NCBI GenBank assembly: GCA_016720835.1
Contig: JADKJW010000001.1
Coordinates: 496,001-560,000 of the forward strand
Direction: 5' to 3'
Source of the DNA: Ignavibacteria bacterium
Lineage (GTDB): Bacteria; Bacteroidota; Ignavibacteria; SZUA-365
Length of the DNA: 64,000 bases
Shown here: one piece after another, positions 43,014 through 52,439 of the stretch
Layout of the letters: the number at the start of each line of letters is the position of its first letter
Position numbering within the stretch: the stretch's first letter is position 1
Notes under the pieces: model-generated
The model's input: only the letters and a program-made list of their open reading frames with translations
Told to the model about the DNA's origin: nothing
Database searches by the model: none
Position numbers and translations under genes: made by a program

Positions 43014-45188
43014 TCAGATCATGCCGGACTGCTTGCGGAGGTACCACTCGAAGGCGAAGAGGAGGACGGCGAAGGCGAGCAGCCAGACGAGATTCCAGAG
43101 CTGAATGTCGTTTTTGATGGCGCGATCCTGCGGGGCGAAGCCGGGGGCGGCGGCCACGGCGTCGGCGAGTCCGGCAGGATTTGAGACGAGGAAGAAACGG
43201 CCGCCGCTGCGGGCGGCGATCTGCCGGAGCAGAATGTTGTTCATGCGCGTGTCCTGAAACTCGATGTTCAGTTCGCCGACGCTGAAGCGCCCGTCGTCCC
43301 TGCCGAGTTCCGCGCCATCGCGCGCGGCCTTTGCGGTGAAGGTGTAATCCCCTTCGCCGGGGGAATCCAGCGAGCCCGCATAGCGTCCCGCGCCCTGCGC
43401 CGCCAGGACGAGATCCATTTCCCCGTTCGGGCCCTTGATCGTGACGGACACGGCGGCGTTGTCCACGGGCTCGTAACTCTCGTTGTACACCTGTCCTTCG
43501 AACTCCACTGGCTCGCCGCTGTCGAAGAATTCCTTGACGGGCCGGATGCGGACGCGCTTGTCGTCCTCCCGCGTCGTGAGCCAACGCACGCTGTTCGAGA
43601 ACAGCATGTCCGGCAGGCGGCCGTCGAGCACGTCGGTGGCCAGCTGCCAGCGCCACAGTCCGTAGGCGGTGAAGGCGACCACCTTGCTCCGGTTGAGCGA
43701 GCGGGCCAGCAGCACGGGTTCGTTGAACGCGATGTTGTTGATCTTCATCGTGCCGAGAGTCTGGGCCCCGACGCGGGCCTTGTAGCTCGATTCGGTGCGG
43801 AAGAGCGGCGGGAGCTTGCCCCAGGCATCCGCCGGAATCCCGGTGGCGACCATCGGGTTCAGCCGGGCATCGGCGGGCAGCTCATAAAAGACCTGCGTCT
43901 CCTCTTTCCGGGACTGCACCACCTCGAACGGCAGCCAGGGATCGAGCACGCTTTTCAGTTTCGGAAGATCGATTTCGCGGCTGAAGACGACGAGCAGCGG
44001 TTTCGCGTCCTTCTCGAGCGTCGTCCGCACCATGCGCAGGACGTCCGTCCCCGACTGCGGTATCGGATAGCCCACCAGCACGATGCAGTCCGCATCGGAC
44101 AGGGCCTTCTGCGTCGGCACGGCCGCATACCACGAGGCGCCCTGCTTCTGGACGAAGGAGGTCACGGTCACATTCTTGTCCTGGGTGAACACCTGCTCGA
44201 CGAAGGAGAGATCGGGACTCGGCGCGCCGGCGATGACGGCGATGTTCATCTTGCTCTTCAGCACCTTGATGAAAAACGTGCGGCGGTTGTTCTTCGTCGT
44301 CAGCTCGCCGGACAACGGGGAGACGTCCACCGACATCTTCTTGACGCCCTCCGTGGCGGGCACGAAGCGGAATTGCACCGGGTACTCCGTGGCGCCGGCC
44401 TGCAGCTGCACGGCCTTGCGCTCGACGAGATTCTTCCCTTCGAACAGCGACACCTGCACGGTACCGTCGCGGAAGCCGACGCTCCGGATCGACGCGTCCA
44501 CCGGCACGCTGCTCTCGACGTAGGCCAGGCTGTTGGCGAGGACGCGGCTGACAAGGATGTCCCTCTTTTCCGCGGAGTCGCCGACCGCCACGACGAAGAC
44601 CGGCACGCCGGCCGTCTCCGCGGCGTAGAGCGGATTCTTCCCCGATGTGAAGACGCCATCGGTGACGAGCACAACCGCGCGGAGATTGCGCTCGCGAAGG
44701 TCCTCCTGCGCGCGCACCAGGGCGTCGGAGATGTTGGTCTCCCCGCCCGCGAACGTGAGCGAATCGGCGGTCAGCGCCTTGAGCGGGAAGGTCTTGCCCG
44801 TGAAGAGGTACGGCGCGAGCTCGCCGCGCGAGGCCAGCGCCGCGAAATCGCCCGACGCGACAAAGCGCCGCACGGTCGCGCCGCGTTCCGCCTCGCCGTC
44901 CCGTATCGTGAGGCTGCGGGAATCGTCGACGAGCATGGCCACATGCGGCGCGATACTTTCCGTGCGCTGCAGATTCAGCACCGGCTCGAAGAGGATGAAG
45001 AGCAGCAGCGACAGGGCCGCCGCGCGCAGCGTCACGAGGACGATGCGACGGCGCGGCGTGATTTCCGGCACGGTGTGCCGGTACACGAACATGCTGATCC
45101 CCACCGCAATCGCGACGAGCGCGAGCAGGAGGAGGACGCTGGACGAGAAGGACAGCGCGAAGGAGGACCAGCCGAGAAGAAGCAACAC
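43014..45188 (-). CDS. VWA-domain membrane protein (BatA/aerotolerance-like)
   Basis: 724 residues. There are two N-terminal membrane helices (~8-30 and ~48-68), a VWA domain with metal site 'VDDSRSLTIRD' (DxSxS) and 'VVLVTDGVFTSGKN', a Rossmann-like middle ('MNIAVIAGAPSPDLSFVEQVF'), beta domains, and a C-terminal helix (~695-715, 'WNLVWLLAFAVLLFAFEWYL'). With the MoxR ATPase two genes upstream it makes the usual MoxR/VWA pair, thought to assemble or remodel membrane complexes. It starts 15 bp after the subtilase stop. Confidence 0.9.
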   Translation of the reverse strand: MLLLLGWSSFALSFSSSVLLLLALVAIAVGISMFVYRHTVPEITPRRRIVLVTLRAAALSLLLFILFEPVLNLQRTESIAPHVAMLVDDSRSLTIRDGEAERGATVRRFVASGDFAALASRGELAPYLFTGKTFPLKALTADSLTFAGGETNISDALVRAQEDLRERNLRAVVLVTDGVFTSGKNPLYAAETAGVPVFVVAVGDSAEKRDILVSRVLANSLAYVESSVPVDASIRSVGFRDGTVQVSLFEGKNLVERKAVQLQAGATEYPVQFRFVPATEGVKKMSVDVSPLSGELTTKNNRRTFFIKVLKSKMNIAVIAGAPSPDLSFVEQVFTQDKNVTVTSFVQKQGASWYAAVPTQKALSDADCIVLVGYPIPQSGTDVLRMVRTTLEKDAKPLLVVFSREIDLPKLKSVLDPWLPFEVVQSRKEETQVFYELPADARLNPMVATGIPADAWGKLPPLFRTESSYKARVGAQTLGTMKINNIAFNEPVLLARSLNRSKVVAFTAYGLWRWQLATDVLDGRLPDMLFSNSVRWLTTREDDKRVRIRPVKEFFDSGEPVEFEGQVYNESYEPVDNAAVSVTIKGPNGEMDLVLAAQGAGRYAGSLDSPGEGDYTFTAKAARDGAELGRDDGRFSVGELNIEFQDTRMNNILLRQIAARSGGRFFLVSNPAGLADAVAAAPGFAPQDRAIKNDIQLWNLVWLLAFAVLLFAFEWYLRKQSGMI

Positions 45189-45203
45189 CGGGGGGCGCCT
45201 CGC

Positions 45204-47319
45204 CTACCTGACGGCCTGCATGCGGCGCACGAGGAAGGCGTCGCCCGACCGCAGGGAATATGAGGTACATTCCGGACGCGAGGCCGCGCGCGAGGTTCAT
45301 CGGCAGAAGATATCTGCCCGCCGCGTGGAAGCCGTCCGCCAGCGTCGCGATCCGACGGCCGTAGATGTCGTACAGTTCCAGCGTCACCGCGGCGCCGGGA
45401 ACCGGCACCTCGTACGGGATGGTCGTCGTGTTCTGCCCGAAGGGATTCGGATAGTTCTGGCCGAGCGCGAAGGACGACGGCAGCACATTGCCCGCGCCCA
45501 GGTCGCGCCGCTCGCCGACGCGGAACTCATGCCGGGCCGCGGGCGCGCCATACGGACTGCTCCGCGTCTCTTTCACGTCGGAGGCATTGACATGGAATCG
45601 GACAACGGCATCTTTTGGAAGCTCGGGCAGACGCAGGAGATACAGACCGGAACCACTTCCCTGCCCCGTCATGGGCGTGATGAGCGTCATGCCGAGCGGA
45701 TCGCGCTCCGCGCCGTCCACGCTGTAGCGCACGCTGACGCTCATCCGCATGACGTCGTGCGGGGACACGACATACGCCGCGATGGCGTTGCGCTGTCCAT
45801 CCCAGAGAATTTTCGGATTGGTGCTGATGACCATGCCGTTGGCGAGCAGCGCCTTCCACGCGTCGAGCTTTCCCCAGCCGTATTTGTTGTCCGGCGTCGC
45901 GGCGCGGTCGGCCGTGTTGCGCAGCGCGTCGCGCACCTGCACGGGAGTGAGTTCGGGACGGGCGGAGCGGACGAGCGCCGCGACCCCGGAAGTGAGCGGC
46001 GTGGAGAGGGACGTCCCGCTCGCGGTGGTGTAGGTTGCGGCGCCATCCTTCGTTGCGCAGAAGACGGACACGCCTGGCGCGACGACGTCGGGCTTGGTGC
46101 GCCTGTCGTTCGTGGGTCCGTTGGAACTGAAGGATGCGATATTGTTCTCGAACGTGATGGCGCCGACGGAGATGATCGTGTCGGCATCGGACGGCGCGAT
46201 GAGCGTGCCCGTGGTATTCCCCTCGTTCCCCATCGCGGTGCAGACGACCACGCCGAGCCGTGCGGCGCGCGCGGCGGCGCGGGACGTCACGGCGGTCCTG
46301 CCGTTGAAGTCTCCGTTCTCGTAGCGGTACCCCGTGCTGTCGTCGAAGGTGCTGTAGCCGAGCGAGGAACTCACCACCGCGGCGCCCTTCGCTTCAAGCC
46401 ACTCGAGGCCCTGCGCCCAGTAGTCCTCCTCGACGGGCATTTCACTGTTGTGCACTTCCGTCTTGGCGAGGTAGAACGACGCGTTGAACGCCGGACCGAT
46501 GAGGACGCCCTCCTTGAATCCGGCGAGCGTGGAGAAGGTGAGCGTGCCGTGGCTGTCCTGCGCGTACGGATCGTCGCCCTCGTTTTCCGTCAGGGTGTCC
46601 TTGTTGATGAAATCGTATTCGTCGAGCACGAGGATATTCTTCATCGCCTCGTGCGGCCGCCAGCGGTACCCGTCGTCCACCATGCCGCAGATGATGCCCG
46701 TTCCGTCGATCCAGATATCGTGCACCTTCGGAACGTTGATCACGTCGAGCTGCGCGAGAGCGCTCCCGTACTCGAGACCATGAAGATGATCGGCCGCTGC
46801 CGATGAGAGCGAAGACGGTTTCGCGGCGGGCATCCCCTCGCGGCGCGCCCATCTGCGCACCGGCTCCATCCGCAGCACGAACGGCAGCGCCGAGATGGCG
46901 CGGCTCTGCGCGTCGGTACACAGAACGGAGACGGCGTTGAGCCATTTCGACACCGCGCGCACATGCGCGCCCGTCGCGGTGACGGCGGAGAGATACCGCG
47001 GTGCGACAGGCAGGTCCCATTCCCCGATCGCGGCGCTTGTGCCGGCGGGCGCCTTGCCCATCGATGCGGACCGGAGACGCGAGAGGATCGCGTCCGCCGT
47101 CCGCGCGTTCCCGGTTTCGATGCCTGCGGTGAGGGCGCGCCGTTCGAGCGCCTGTCGCGAGAGGCCGAGCTGGGCGGCATCGGCTTCACCGAGCAGCCGT
47201 CCGGCATCGGGGCCTTTATCAGCGAAATACACCCATTGCGCGCGTTGCTGCGCGCGCGCGTGCCCGCCGAGCGCGAGCGCGCCAAGGAGAAACAGCAGTA
47301 CGGACGATCGATGCATCAT
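45204..47319 (-). CDS. Secreted S8 subtilisin-like protease with T9SS sorting domain; one-base frameshift near the end
   Basis: About 704 residues. A signal peptide (ending near 'GGHARAQ') and propeptide precede the S8 domain, whose catalytic triad is visible: Asp in 'ICGMVDDGYRW' (~215), His in 'DSHGTLTFSTLAG' (~257) and Ser in 'ASGTSLSTPLTSGVAALV' (~437). The oxyanion Asn is in 'AMGNEGN'. The C-terminus is a T9SS sorting domain ('LGQNYPNPFGQ', 'TLELYDIYGRRIATL', 'LASGMYLI'). One extra G at 45254-45256 shifts the frame; removing it gives a natural end 'SGDAFLVRRMQAVR' and a stop at 45204-45206. The Met at 47319 has a GGGGGAG Shine-Dalgarno. Without correction the frame runs on into the next gene. 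Confidence 0.88.
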
Positions 47320-47332
47320 CTCTCCCCCCGTG

Positions 47333-48331
47333 TCAGGATTCCGCAAGAAGTTTGTTGACGATTTCGACCGTGCTGATGCCTTCGGCCTCGGCGCTGAAAT
47401 TGGTCACCAGGCGGTGGCGCAGCACGGGACGTGCAACGGCGCGGACGTCGTCGATATCGGGCGTATGGCGGCCCGACAGGATGCAGCGCGCCTTTGCGCC
47501 GAGGATGAGGTACTGCGACGCGCGCGGTCCGGCGCCCCAGCGGATCCAGTCCTTGATGAACTGCGGGGCGGCGGGCGTTCCAGGGCGGGTCTTCATCGCG
47601 AGGTCCACGGCATAGGAGATGACATTGTCGGCCACCGGCACGCGCCGCACGAGATCCTGGTACAGGCAGACGTCCTCCGCGTTCAGCACCGGCTTCACGA
47701 CGAGCGAGGACGGGCTCGTCGTGGTCTTCACGATCAGGACTTCTTCCTCCTTCGACGGATAGTCGAGCCAGAGGTTGAACATGAAGCGGTCGAGCTGCGC
47801 TTCGGGCAGCGGGTAGGTGCCTTCCTGCTCGATCGGATTCTGCGTGGCGAGGACGAAGAACGGCTCCTGCAGCACGTAGCGGTTGCCCGCGGCGGTGACG
47901 TTGTGCTCCTGCATCGCCTCGAGCAGCGCCGCCTGCGTCTTGGGCGGCGTACGGTTGATTTCGTCCGCGAGCACGATGTTCGCGAACACCGGACCCTTCA
48001 CGAAGCGGAAGGCCTTGTGCCCCGTGCTCGTGTCCTCCTCGATGATCTCCGTGCCGGTGATGTCGCTCGGCATGAGATCCGGGGTGAACTGGATGCGGTT
48101 GAAGGAGAGATCCACCGCGTCGGAGAGTGTGCGGATGAGCAGGGTCTTGGCGAGGCCCGGGACGCCCACGAGGAGTCCGTGACCGCGCGAGATCAGGGCG
48201 ATGAAGAGCTGCTCGATGATTTCGTGCTGGCCGATGATGACCTTGCCGATCTCGCTTTTCAGCGCGGCGAAACTCTCGTGCAGGGCGGCGACGGCCTGGA
48301 CGTCGTCCATCGATTTCAGGCGTGATGTCAT
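47333..48331 (-). CDS. MoxR-family AAA+ ATPase
   Basis: 332 residues with Walker A 'GVPGLAKT', Walker B 'IVLADEINR', sensor 1 'VLATQNPIEQEGTYPLPEAQLDRFMF', and the C-terminal 'ARCILSGRHTPDIDDVRAVARPVLRHRLV' (quoted landmarks), all typical of MoxR. These ATPases act as chaperones with VWA-domain partners; one, the membrane VWA protein, lies two genes downstream. The start overlaps the M16 gene's stop by four bases (48328-48331), and the subtilase start is 13 bp after its stop. Confidence 0.95.
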   Translation of the reverse strand: MTSRLKSMDDVQAVAALHESFAALKSEIGKVIIGQHEIIEQLFIALISRGHGLLVGVPGLAKTLLIRTLSDAVDLSFNRIQFTPDLMPSDITGTEIIEEDTSTGHKAFRFVKGPVFANIVLADEINRTPPKTQAALLEAMQEHNVTAAGNRYVLQEPFFVLATQNPIEQEGTYPLPEAQLDRFMFNLWLDYPSKEEEVLIVKTTTSPSSLVVKPVLNAEDVCLYQDLVRRVPVADNVISYAVDLAMKTRPGTPAAPQFIKDWIRWGAGPRASQYLILGAKARCILSGRHTPDIDDVRAVARPVLRHRLVTNFSAEAEGISTVEIVNKLLAES

Positions 48332-49734
48332 GGGGTGTCCGGTGTTGTTTCGACAGTGGGAATCAGATCGCCGTCCGGGGAGTACACCTCCACCGCGCCG
48401 AAGCGGACGAGCGTGTCGCGCAGCAGCGCGCCGCGCCCCGCGGCGACGATTTTCAGGCGGTCCGTGTGCAGGTGCGACTGCGCCGCGGCCTGGATGTCGG
48501 CCGCGGTGACGGCCATGACGCGGCTGTTGTAGGTGTTGTAGTAGGTTTTCTCGAGGCCGAACAGTTCGAGCGAAATGATGCGCTGCGCGACCTGCAGCGG
48601 CGTCTCGATCTGAATCGGGAAATTGCCGGTGACGTAACTCTTCACGTTCGCGAGTTCCTCGTCGCCGACGGGCGTGGACCGGATGCGCTCGATCTCGAGG
48701 ATGATTTCCTCGATGGCGGCGTCGGTCACCTCGTTGCGCACGTCCGCGCCGGCGGAAAAGGGCCCTGCATGGATGCGGGCGTCGAAGCGCGAGTGCGCCC
48801 CGTACGTGTAGCCCCGGGCTTCGCGCAGGTTGAGATTCAGGCGCGACCCGAAGTAGCCGCCGAACAGCGTGTTCATGAGCGTGGCGGTGATGTAGTCGGG
48901 ACTCTTCCGCTCGATGCCGATGTGCCCGACGATGATGGCGGACTGCACAGCATTCGGACGATCGACCACGTGCACCATCCGCCGCGCGTCGTCATGCGGA
49001 GCGGCGATGGCCGGCCATGCGGACGCGACCGGTTGCCAGTCGCCGAACAGCCGCTCGGCCATGTCCATCATCGCGCGCGGCGCGATGTCGCCGACGGCGA
49101 GGAGGAAGGTGTTGTTCGGACTGAACAGCCGGCGGTGGTGTTCGGCGAACAGATCGCCGGTGAGGGCGCGTATCGACTCCTCGGTGCCTTCGAGCGGATG
49201 CGCGTAGGGATGGGAGCCGTACACCGCCCGCGAAAACTGGATGGAGGCGAGCGCGTTGGGGCTGGCTTTGCGCTGGAGGATGTGCGCGAGCCGCTGCTCG
49301 CGGGCGCGTTCCAGTTCTTCAGCCGGGAAGGAGGGCATGCGCGCCACCTCGGCGAGCACGTCCATGGCCTTTTCGAGATTGCGGCTGAGGATGGTGACGC
49401 CCGCGTTCATGCTGTCCCACCCGGCATTGGCGCCGATCGATCCGCCGAGCGACTCGATGTCCTCGACAATCTGCACGGCAGTGCGCGTCGGCGTGCCCTT
49501 TGTGAGCAATTCGGTCATCATCGACGCAAGGCCGTACGACGCGCCGTCGTGGAAGGCACCGCCGCGGGCCACGAGGCTCACGGTCACCATCGGGAGATCG
49601 TTGCGCTCGTACACGATCACCTTCATGCCGTTCGAGAGCACGTCCTCGAAATAATCGGGGAAGGAAACATCCTTCGGAACGCCGGGTGCGGGCGGTGTGG
49701 TCCGGTCGGGAAATGCGGGCGCGGGTGTGGTCAT
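48328..49734 (-). CDS. M16 peptidase-fold protein lacking the zinc site
   Basis: 468 residues from the Met at 49734. It has the two-lobe M16 fold ('LSNGMKVIVYERNDLPMVTVSLVARGGA', 'LFGGYFGSRLNLNLREARGYTYGAHSRFDARIHAG', the latter with the conserved R..Y of the non-catalytic lobe). At the place of HxxEH it reads 'YGLASMMTELLTKG', so it cannot bind zinc in the usual way. It is probably the non-catalytic partner of one of the two HxxEH proteins encoded upstream, as in processing-peptidase and YmxG/PqqL-like pairs. Confidence 0.93.
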   Translation of the reverse strand: MTTPAPAFPDRTTPPAPGVPKDVSFPDYFEDVLSNGMKVIVYERNDLPMVTVSLVARGGAFHDGASYGLASMMTELLTKGTPTRTAVQIVEDIESLGGSIGANAGWDSMNAGVTILSRNLEKAMDVLAEVARMPSFPAEELERAREQRLAHILQRKASPNALASIQFSRAVYGSHPYAHPLEGTEESIRALTGDLFAEHHRRLFSPNNTFLLAVGDIAPRAMMDMAERLFGDWQPVASAWPAIAAPHDDARRMVHVVDRPNAVQSAIIVGHIGIERKSPDYITATLMNTLFGGYFGSRLNLNLREARGYTYGAHSRFDARIHAGPFSAGADVRNEVTDAAIEEIILEIERIRSTPVGDEELANVKSYVTGNFPIQIETPLQVAQRIISLELFGLEKTYYNTYNSRVMAVTAADIQAAAQSHLHTDRLKIVAAGRGALLRDTLVRFGAVEVYSPDGDLIPTVETTPDTP

Positions 49735-49819
49735 GGTCGTGTGGGAAGAGTGCCGATGAATCCAATCTGAGTAAGGGACGGCGGGCCTGATGCAAGAACA
49801 CCGCCGCCGGCGCGGGCGT

Positions 49820-51103
49820 TCATTCCTCCGCCTCGTCGTCGCCGACGGGCGCATTGCCGTCAGGAAGATAATGGAGCACCACGCGATGCCCGGGACGCAG
49901 CCAGGCCTCCGCGGTGTCGCGGAGTTCCGCCACGCCGACGTCGAGGTACTGCGAGAGCAGCGTGTTGACGAGGTCGGGATCGTTGTCGAAAAGCGTGTGA
50001 TGCGCGAGCCGGTCCGCGCGGGAGCTGAGCGAGAGCAGGTTCTGGAAATAGAAGCCCTCGACGCGGTTGCGGGTTTTCTCGAGCTCCGCCGCGGGCAGGG
50101 GCGTCTCGAGGAGTTTCGCGATTTCCGTGTCGATGGAATGCTCGAGTTCTTCCGCGCTCCTGCCCTGGTTCGCGAGCGCATACACGACCAGGATCCCGGG
50201 ATGCTGGCGCGGATCGACATAGACCGAGGCCTGGCTCGCGATCTGCTGATCGTAGACGAGTGCGCGATGCAGGCGCGAGGATTCGCCGTTGCCGAGAATG
50301 TCCGACAGCAGGTCCATCGCGATGAAGGCGCGTTCGCGTTCGGGCGGCACGCGGTAGCCGATGAAGACGCCCGGCAGCGGCACGACGTCGCGCACCACTT
50401 CGCGCACTTCCCCGAGTGGAGCGAGTGCCGGCGCAACAGGACGCGACGGGGGTCCGCCCGCGGGGATCTGGCCGAACCAGCGCTCGACGAGCGCCGCGGT
50501 CGCGTCAACATCGATGTCGCCCGCGATGACGAGCGCGGCGTTGTCGGGCCGGTAGAACGCGGAGTGGAAGGCCGTGACGTCCTCCATGCTCGCCGACGCG
50601 ATGTCGTCCATCGACCCGATCACGGGATGCCCGTACGGATGCCCCGGGAAGAGCAGCTCGGAGAGCTTCGTGTCGTAGGTGCCGTAGGGCTGATTGTCGA
50701 CGCGCTGCCGCTTCTCCTCCATCACCACGCTGCGCTGCGTTTCGAGCCCTTCGGGCGTCAGCAGGAGTTGCAGAAGGCGGTCGGACTCGAGCCACAGGCC
50801 CAGTTCGAGCTGGTTGGACGGCAGCACGATGTAGTAGTTGGTCTTGTCTTCGTTCGTGTACGCGTTGTTGTAGCCGCCGGCGAGTTCGCAATGCCTGTCG
50901 AACACGCCCCGCGGGATGTTCGCGGAACCGTCGAACATCAGATGCTCGAAGAGATGGGCGAAGCCGGTCTTCCCCTGCGCCTCGTCCTTCGAGCCTACGT
51001 TGTAGGCGATGTTGATGCAGACCACCGGCGCCGCGGTGTTGCGGTGCAGCGCCACGCGCAGTCCGTTGCGGAGCACGAGCGAAGTGTACCCGATCGTCCT
51101 CAC
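49820..51103 (-). CDS. M16-family zinc peptidase (HxxEH)
   Basis: 427 residues. The catalytic motif is in 'GKTGFAHLFEHLMFDGSANIP' (HLFEH), with the downstream Glu in 'VVMEEKRQRVDNQPYG'. The C-terminal lobe has 'SSRLHRALVYDQQIASQASVYVD'. It is a single-chain subunit of about half pitrilysin length, so a heterodimer is expected. It has no evident signal peptide, so its location (cytosolic or exported by another route) is uncertain. Overlaps the upstream paralogue by four bases. Confidence 0.94.
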   Translation of the reverse strand: MRTIGYTSLVLRNGLRVALHRNTAAPVVCINIAYNVGSKDEAQGKTGFAHLFEHLMFDGSANIPRGVFDRHCELAGGYNNAYTNEDKTNYYIVLPSNQLELGLWLESDRLLQLLLTPEGLETQRSVVMEEKRQRVDNQPYGTYDTKLSELLFPGHPYGHPVIGSMDDIASASMEDVTAFHSAFYRPDNAALVIAGDIDVDATAALVERWFGQIPAGGPPSRPVAPALAPLGEVREVVRDVVPLPGVFIGYRVPPERERAFIAMDLLSDILGNGESSRLHRALVYDQQIASQASVYVDPRQHPGILVVYALANQGRSAEELEHSIDTEIAKLLETPLPAAELEKTRNRVEGFYFQNLLSLSSRADRLAHHTLFDNDPDLVNTLLSQYLDVGVAELRDTAEAWLRPGHRVVLHYLPDGNAPVGDDEAEE

Positions 51104-52386
51104 GGCGCGGCCTCGGGCGGGTACGGAAGGAAGTAGAGCACGGTCGCGTTCCGTTCCGTCAGATACTCGCGCGCGACCCGATGCACGTCGTCGAGCTGCA
51201 CGGCGCGGATGCGGGGGATTTCCCGGTTGACGAGGGCGGTGTCCTTCGAGAGCACGCTGTAGGCGTTCAGCATGTCGGCGCGCGACTGCACCGATGCCGC
51301 CTCGTGGAGGAAGGAGGCTTCGAGGCGGTTCTTCGCCTTCTCGAGTTCCTCGGCGCTGATCCCGTCGCGCAGCAGGCGCGTGACCTCGTCGAAGAACAGT
51401 TCTTCCAGTTCCGCCGCGCTGCGGCCCGGCTGCGCGGTGGCGCGGAAGATCAGCAGGCCGGGCAGTTCGAGTCCGAGCGCGAAGGTCATGACCGACTGCG
51501 CGGCGCGCTCCTCGTACACCATGCGCCGGTGCAGACGCGAACTGTCACCGGAAGAGAGAATGTTCGAGAGAATCTCGATCGCCGTGAAGTCGTCCGCGTC
51601 CAGCGCGGGAATATGCATGCTGCTGATGAGCGCCGGCAGCGGGATGGTGTCGTACACGAAATCGCGCACCTGGAACTGCTGCCGCGGTTCGTGCATGAAG
51701 GGACGGTACATCTCGCCGTCCGGATTGACGATGTCGCCGAAATGCGCTTCGACGAGCCGGGCGGCTTCCGCGGCCTCGAAATCACCGGCGATGCAGAGGC
51801 TCGCGTTCTGCGGCCGGTAGTACATCGCGTGAAAGGCGCGCACGTCGTCGAGCGACGCGTTGGTGATGTCCGCGATGCTGCCGATGGTCGGCCAGCGGTA
51901 CGGCGCCATCTTGTAGGCGCGCGAGAACAGCTCCTCGTAGATCGTGCCGTACGGCTGATTGTCGTAGCGGCTGCGGCGTTCCTCGGTGACCACGTTGCGC
52001 TGCGTGTCGAGCGTCTGCTGGTCGAGCCGCATGGCGCGCATGCGGTCGGCCTCGAGCCAGAGGCCGAGTTCGAGCCGGTGCGCGGGCAGCGTTTCGTAGT
52101 AGTTCGTGCGGTCGAAGGAGGTCGAGCCGTTCAGCGTGCCGCCGGCCTGCTGCACGTGCTGGAAGTGCCCGTTGGGCGGGACGTTCGCGGAGCCCTGGAA
52201 CATCATGTGCTCGAACAGATGCGCGAAGCCGGTCTTGCCCACGCGCTCGTTTTTCGAACCGACGTGATACCAGAGATTGACCGCGACGATCGGAAGCTGC
52301 GCGTCCCGGTGCAGGATGACGTGCAACCCGTTTGCGAGGTCGAACTCCTCGAAGCGGATGCTGAAGTCGTGGGTGTCGTTGTGCAT
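51100..52386 (-). CDS. M16-family zinc peptidase (HxxEH), second copy
   Basis: 428 residues, paralogous to the protein downstream. The active site is in 'VGKTGFAHLFEHMMFQGSANVP', with Glu in 'VVTEERRSRYDNQPYG'. 'SSRLHRRMVYEERAAQSVMTFALG' marks the C-terminal lobe. The start is at 52386; no signal peptide is visible. It is followed by an ATGA overlap with the next M16 gene. Three M16-fold genes in a row suggest one inactive and two active subunits sharing a complex. Confidence 0.94.
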   Translation of the reverse strand: MHNDTHDFSIRFEEFDLANGLHVILHRDAQLPIVAVNLWYHVGSKNERVGKTGFAHLFEHMMFQGSANVPPNGHFQHVQQAGGTLNGSTSFDRTNYYETLPAHRLELGLWLEADRMRAMRLDQQTLDTQRNVVTEERRSRYDNQPYGTIYEELFSRAYKMAPYRWPTIGSIADITNASLDDVRAFHAMYYRPQNASLCIAGDFEAAEAARLVEAHFGDIVNPDGEMYRPFMHEPRQQFQVRDFVYDTIPLPALISSMHIPALDADDFTAIEILSNILSSGDSSRLHRRMVYEERAAQSVMTFALGLELPGLLIFRATAQPGRSAAELEELFFDEVTRLLRDGISAEELEKAKNRLEASFLHEAASVQSRADMLNAYSVLSKDTALVNREIPRIRAVQLDDVHRVAREYLTERNATVLYFLPYPPEAAP

Positions 52387-52439
52387 GTCGGATGGGCCTG
52401 TGCGGCCGATGGCGCGCGGAGCCGGCGCTGCGCCCGGTC

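Noticed and set aside
43882..45203. Apparent 440-residue extension of the subtilase
   Set aside because: It is the wrong frame of the VWA gene reached only because of the extra G at 45254-45256.
49735..50511. N-terminal extension of the third M16 protein
   Set aside because: Out-of-frame reading of the neighbouring M16 gene; Arg/Ser-rich and non-homologous.
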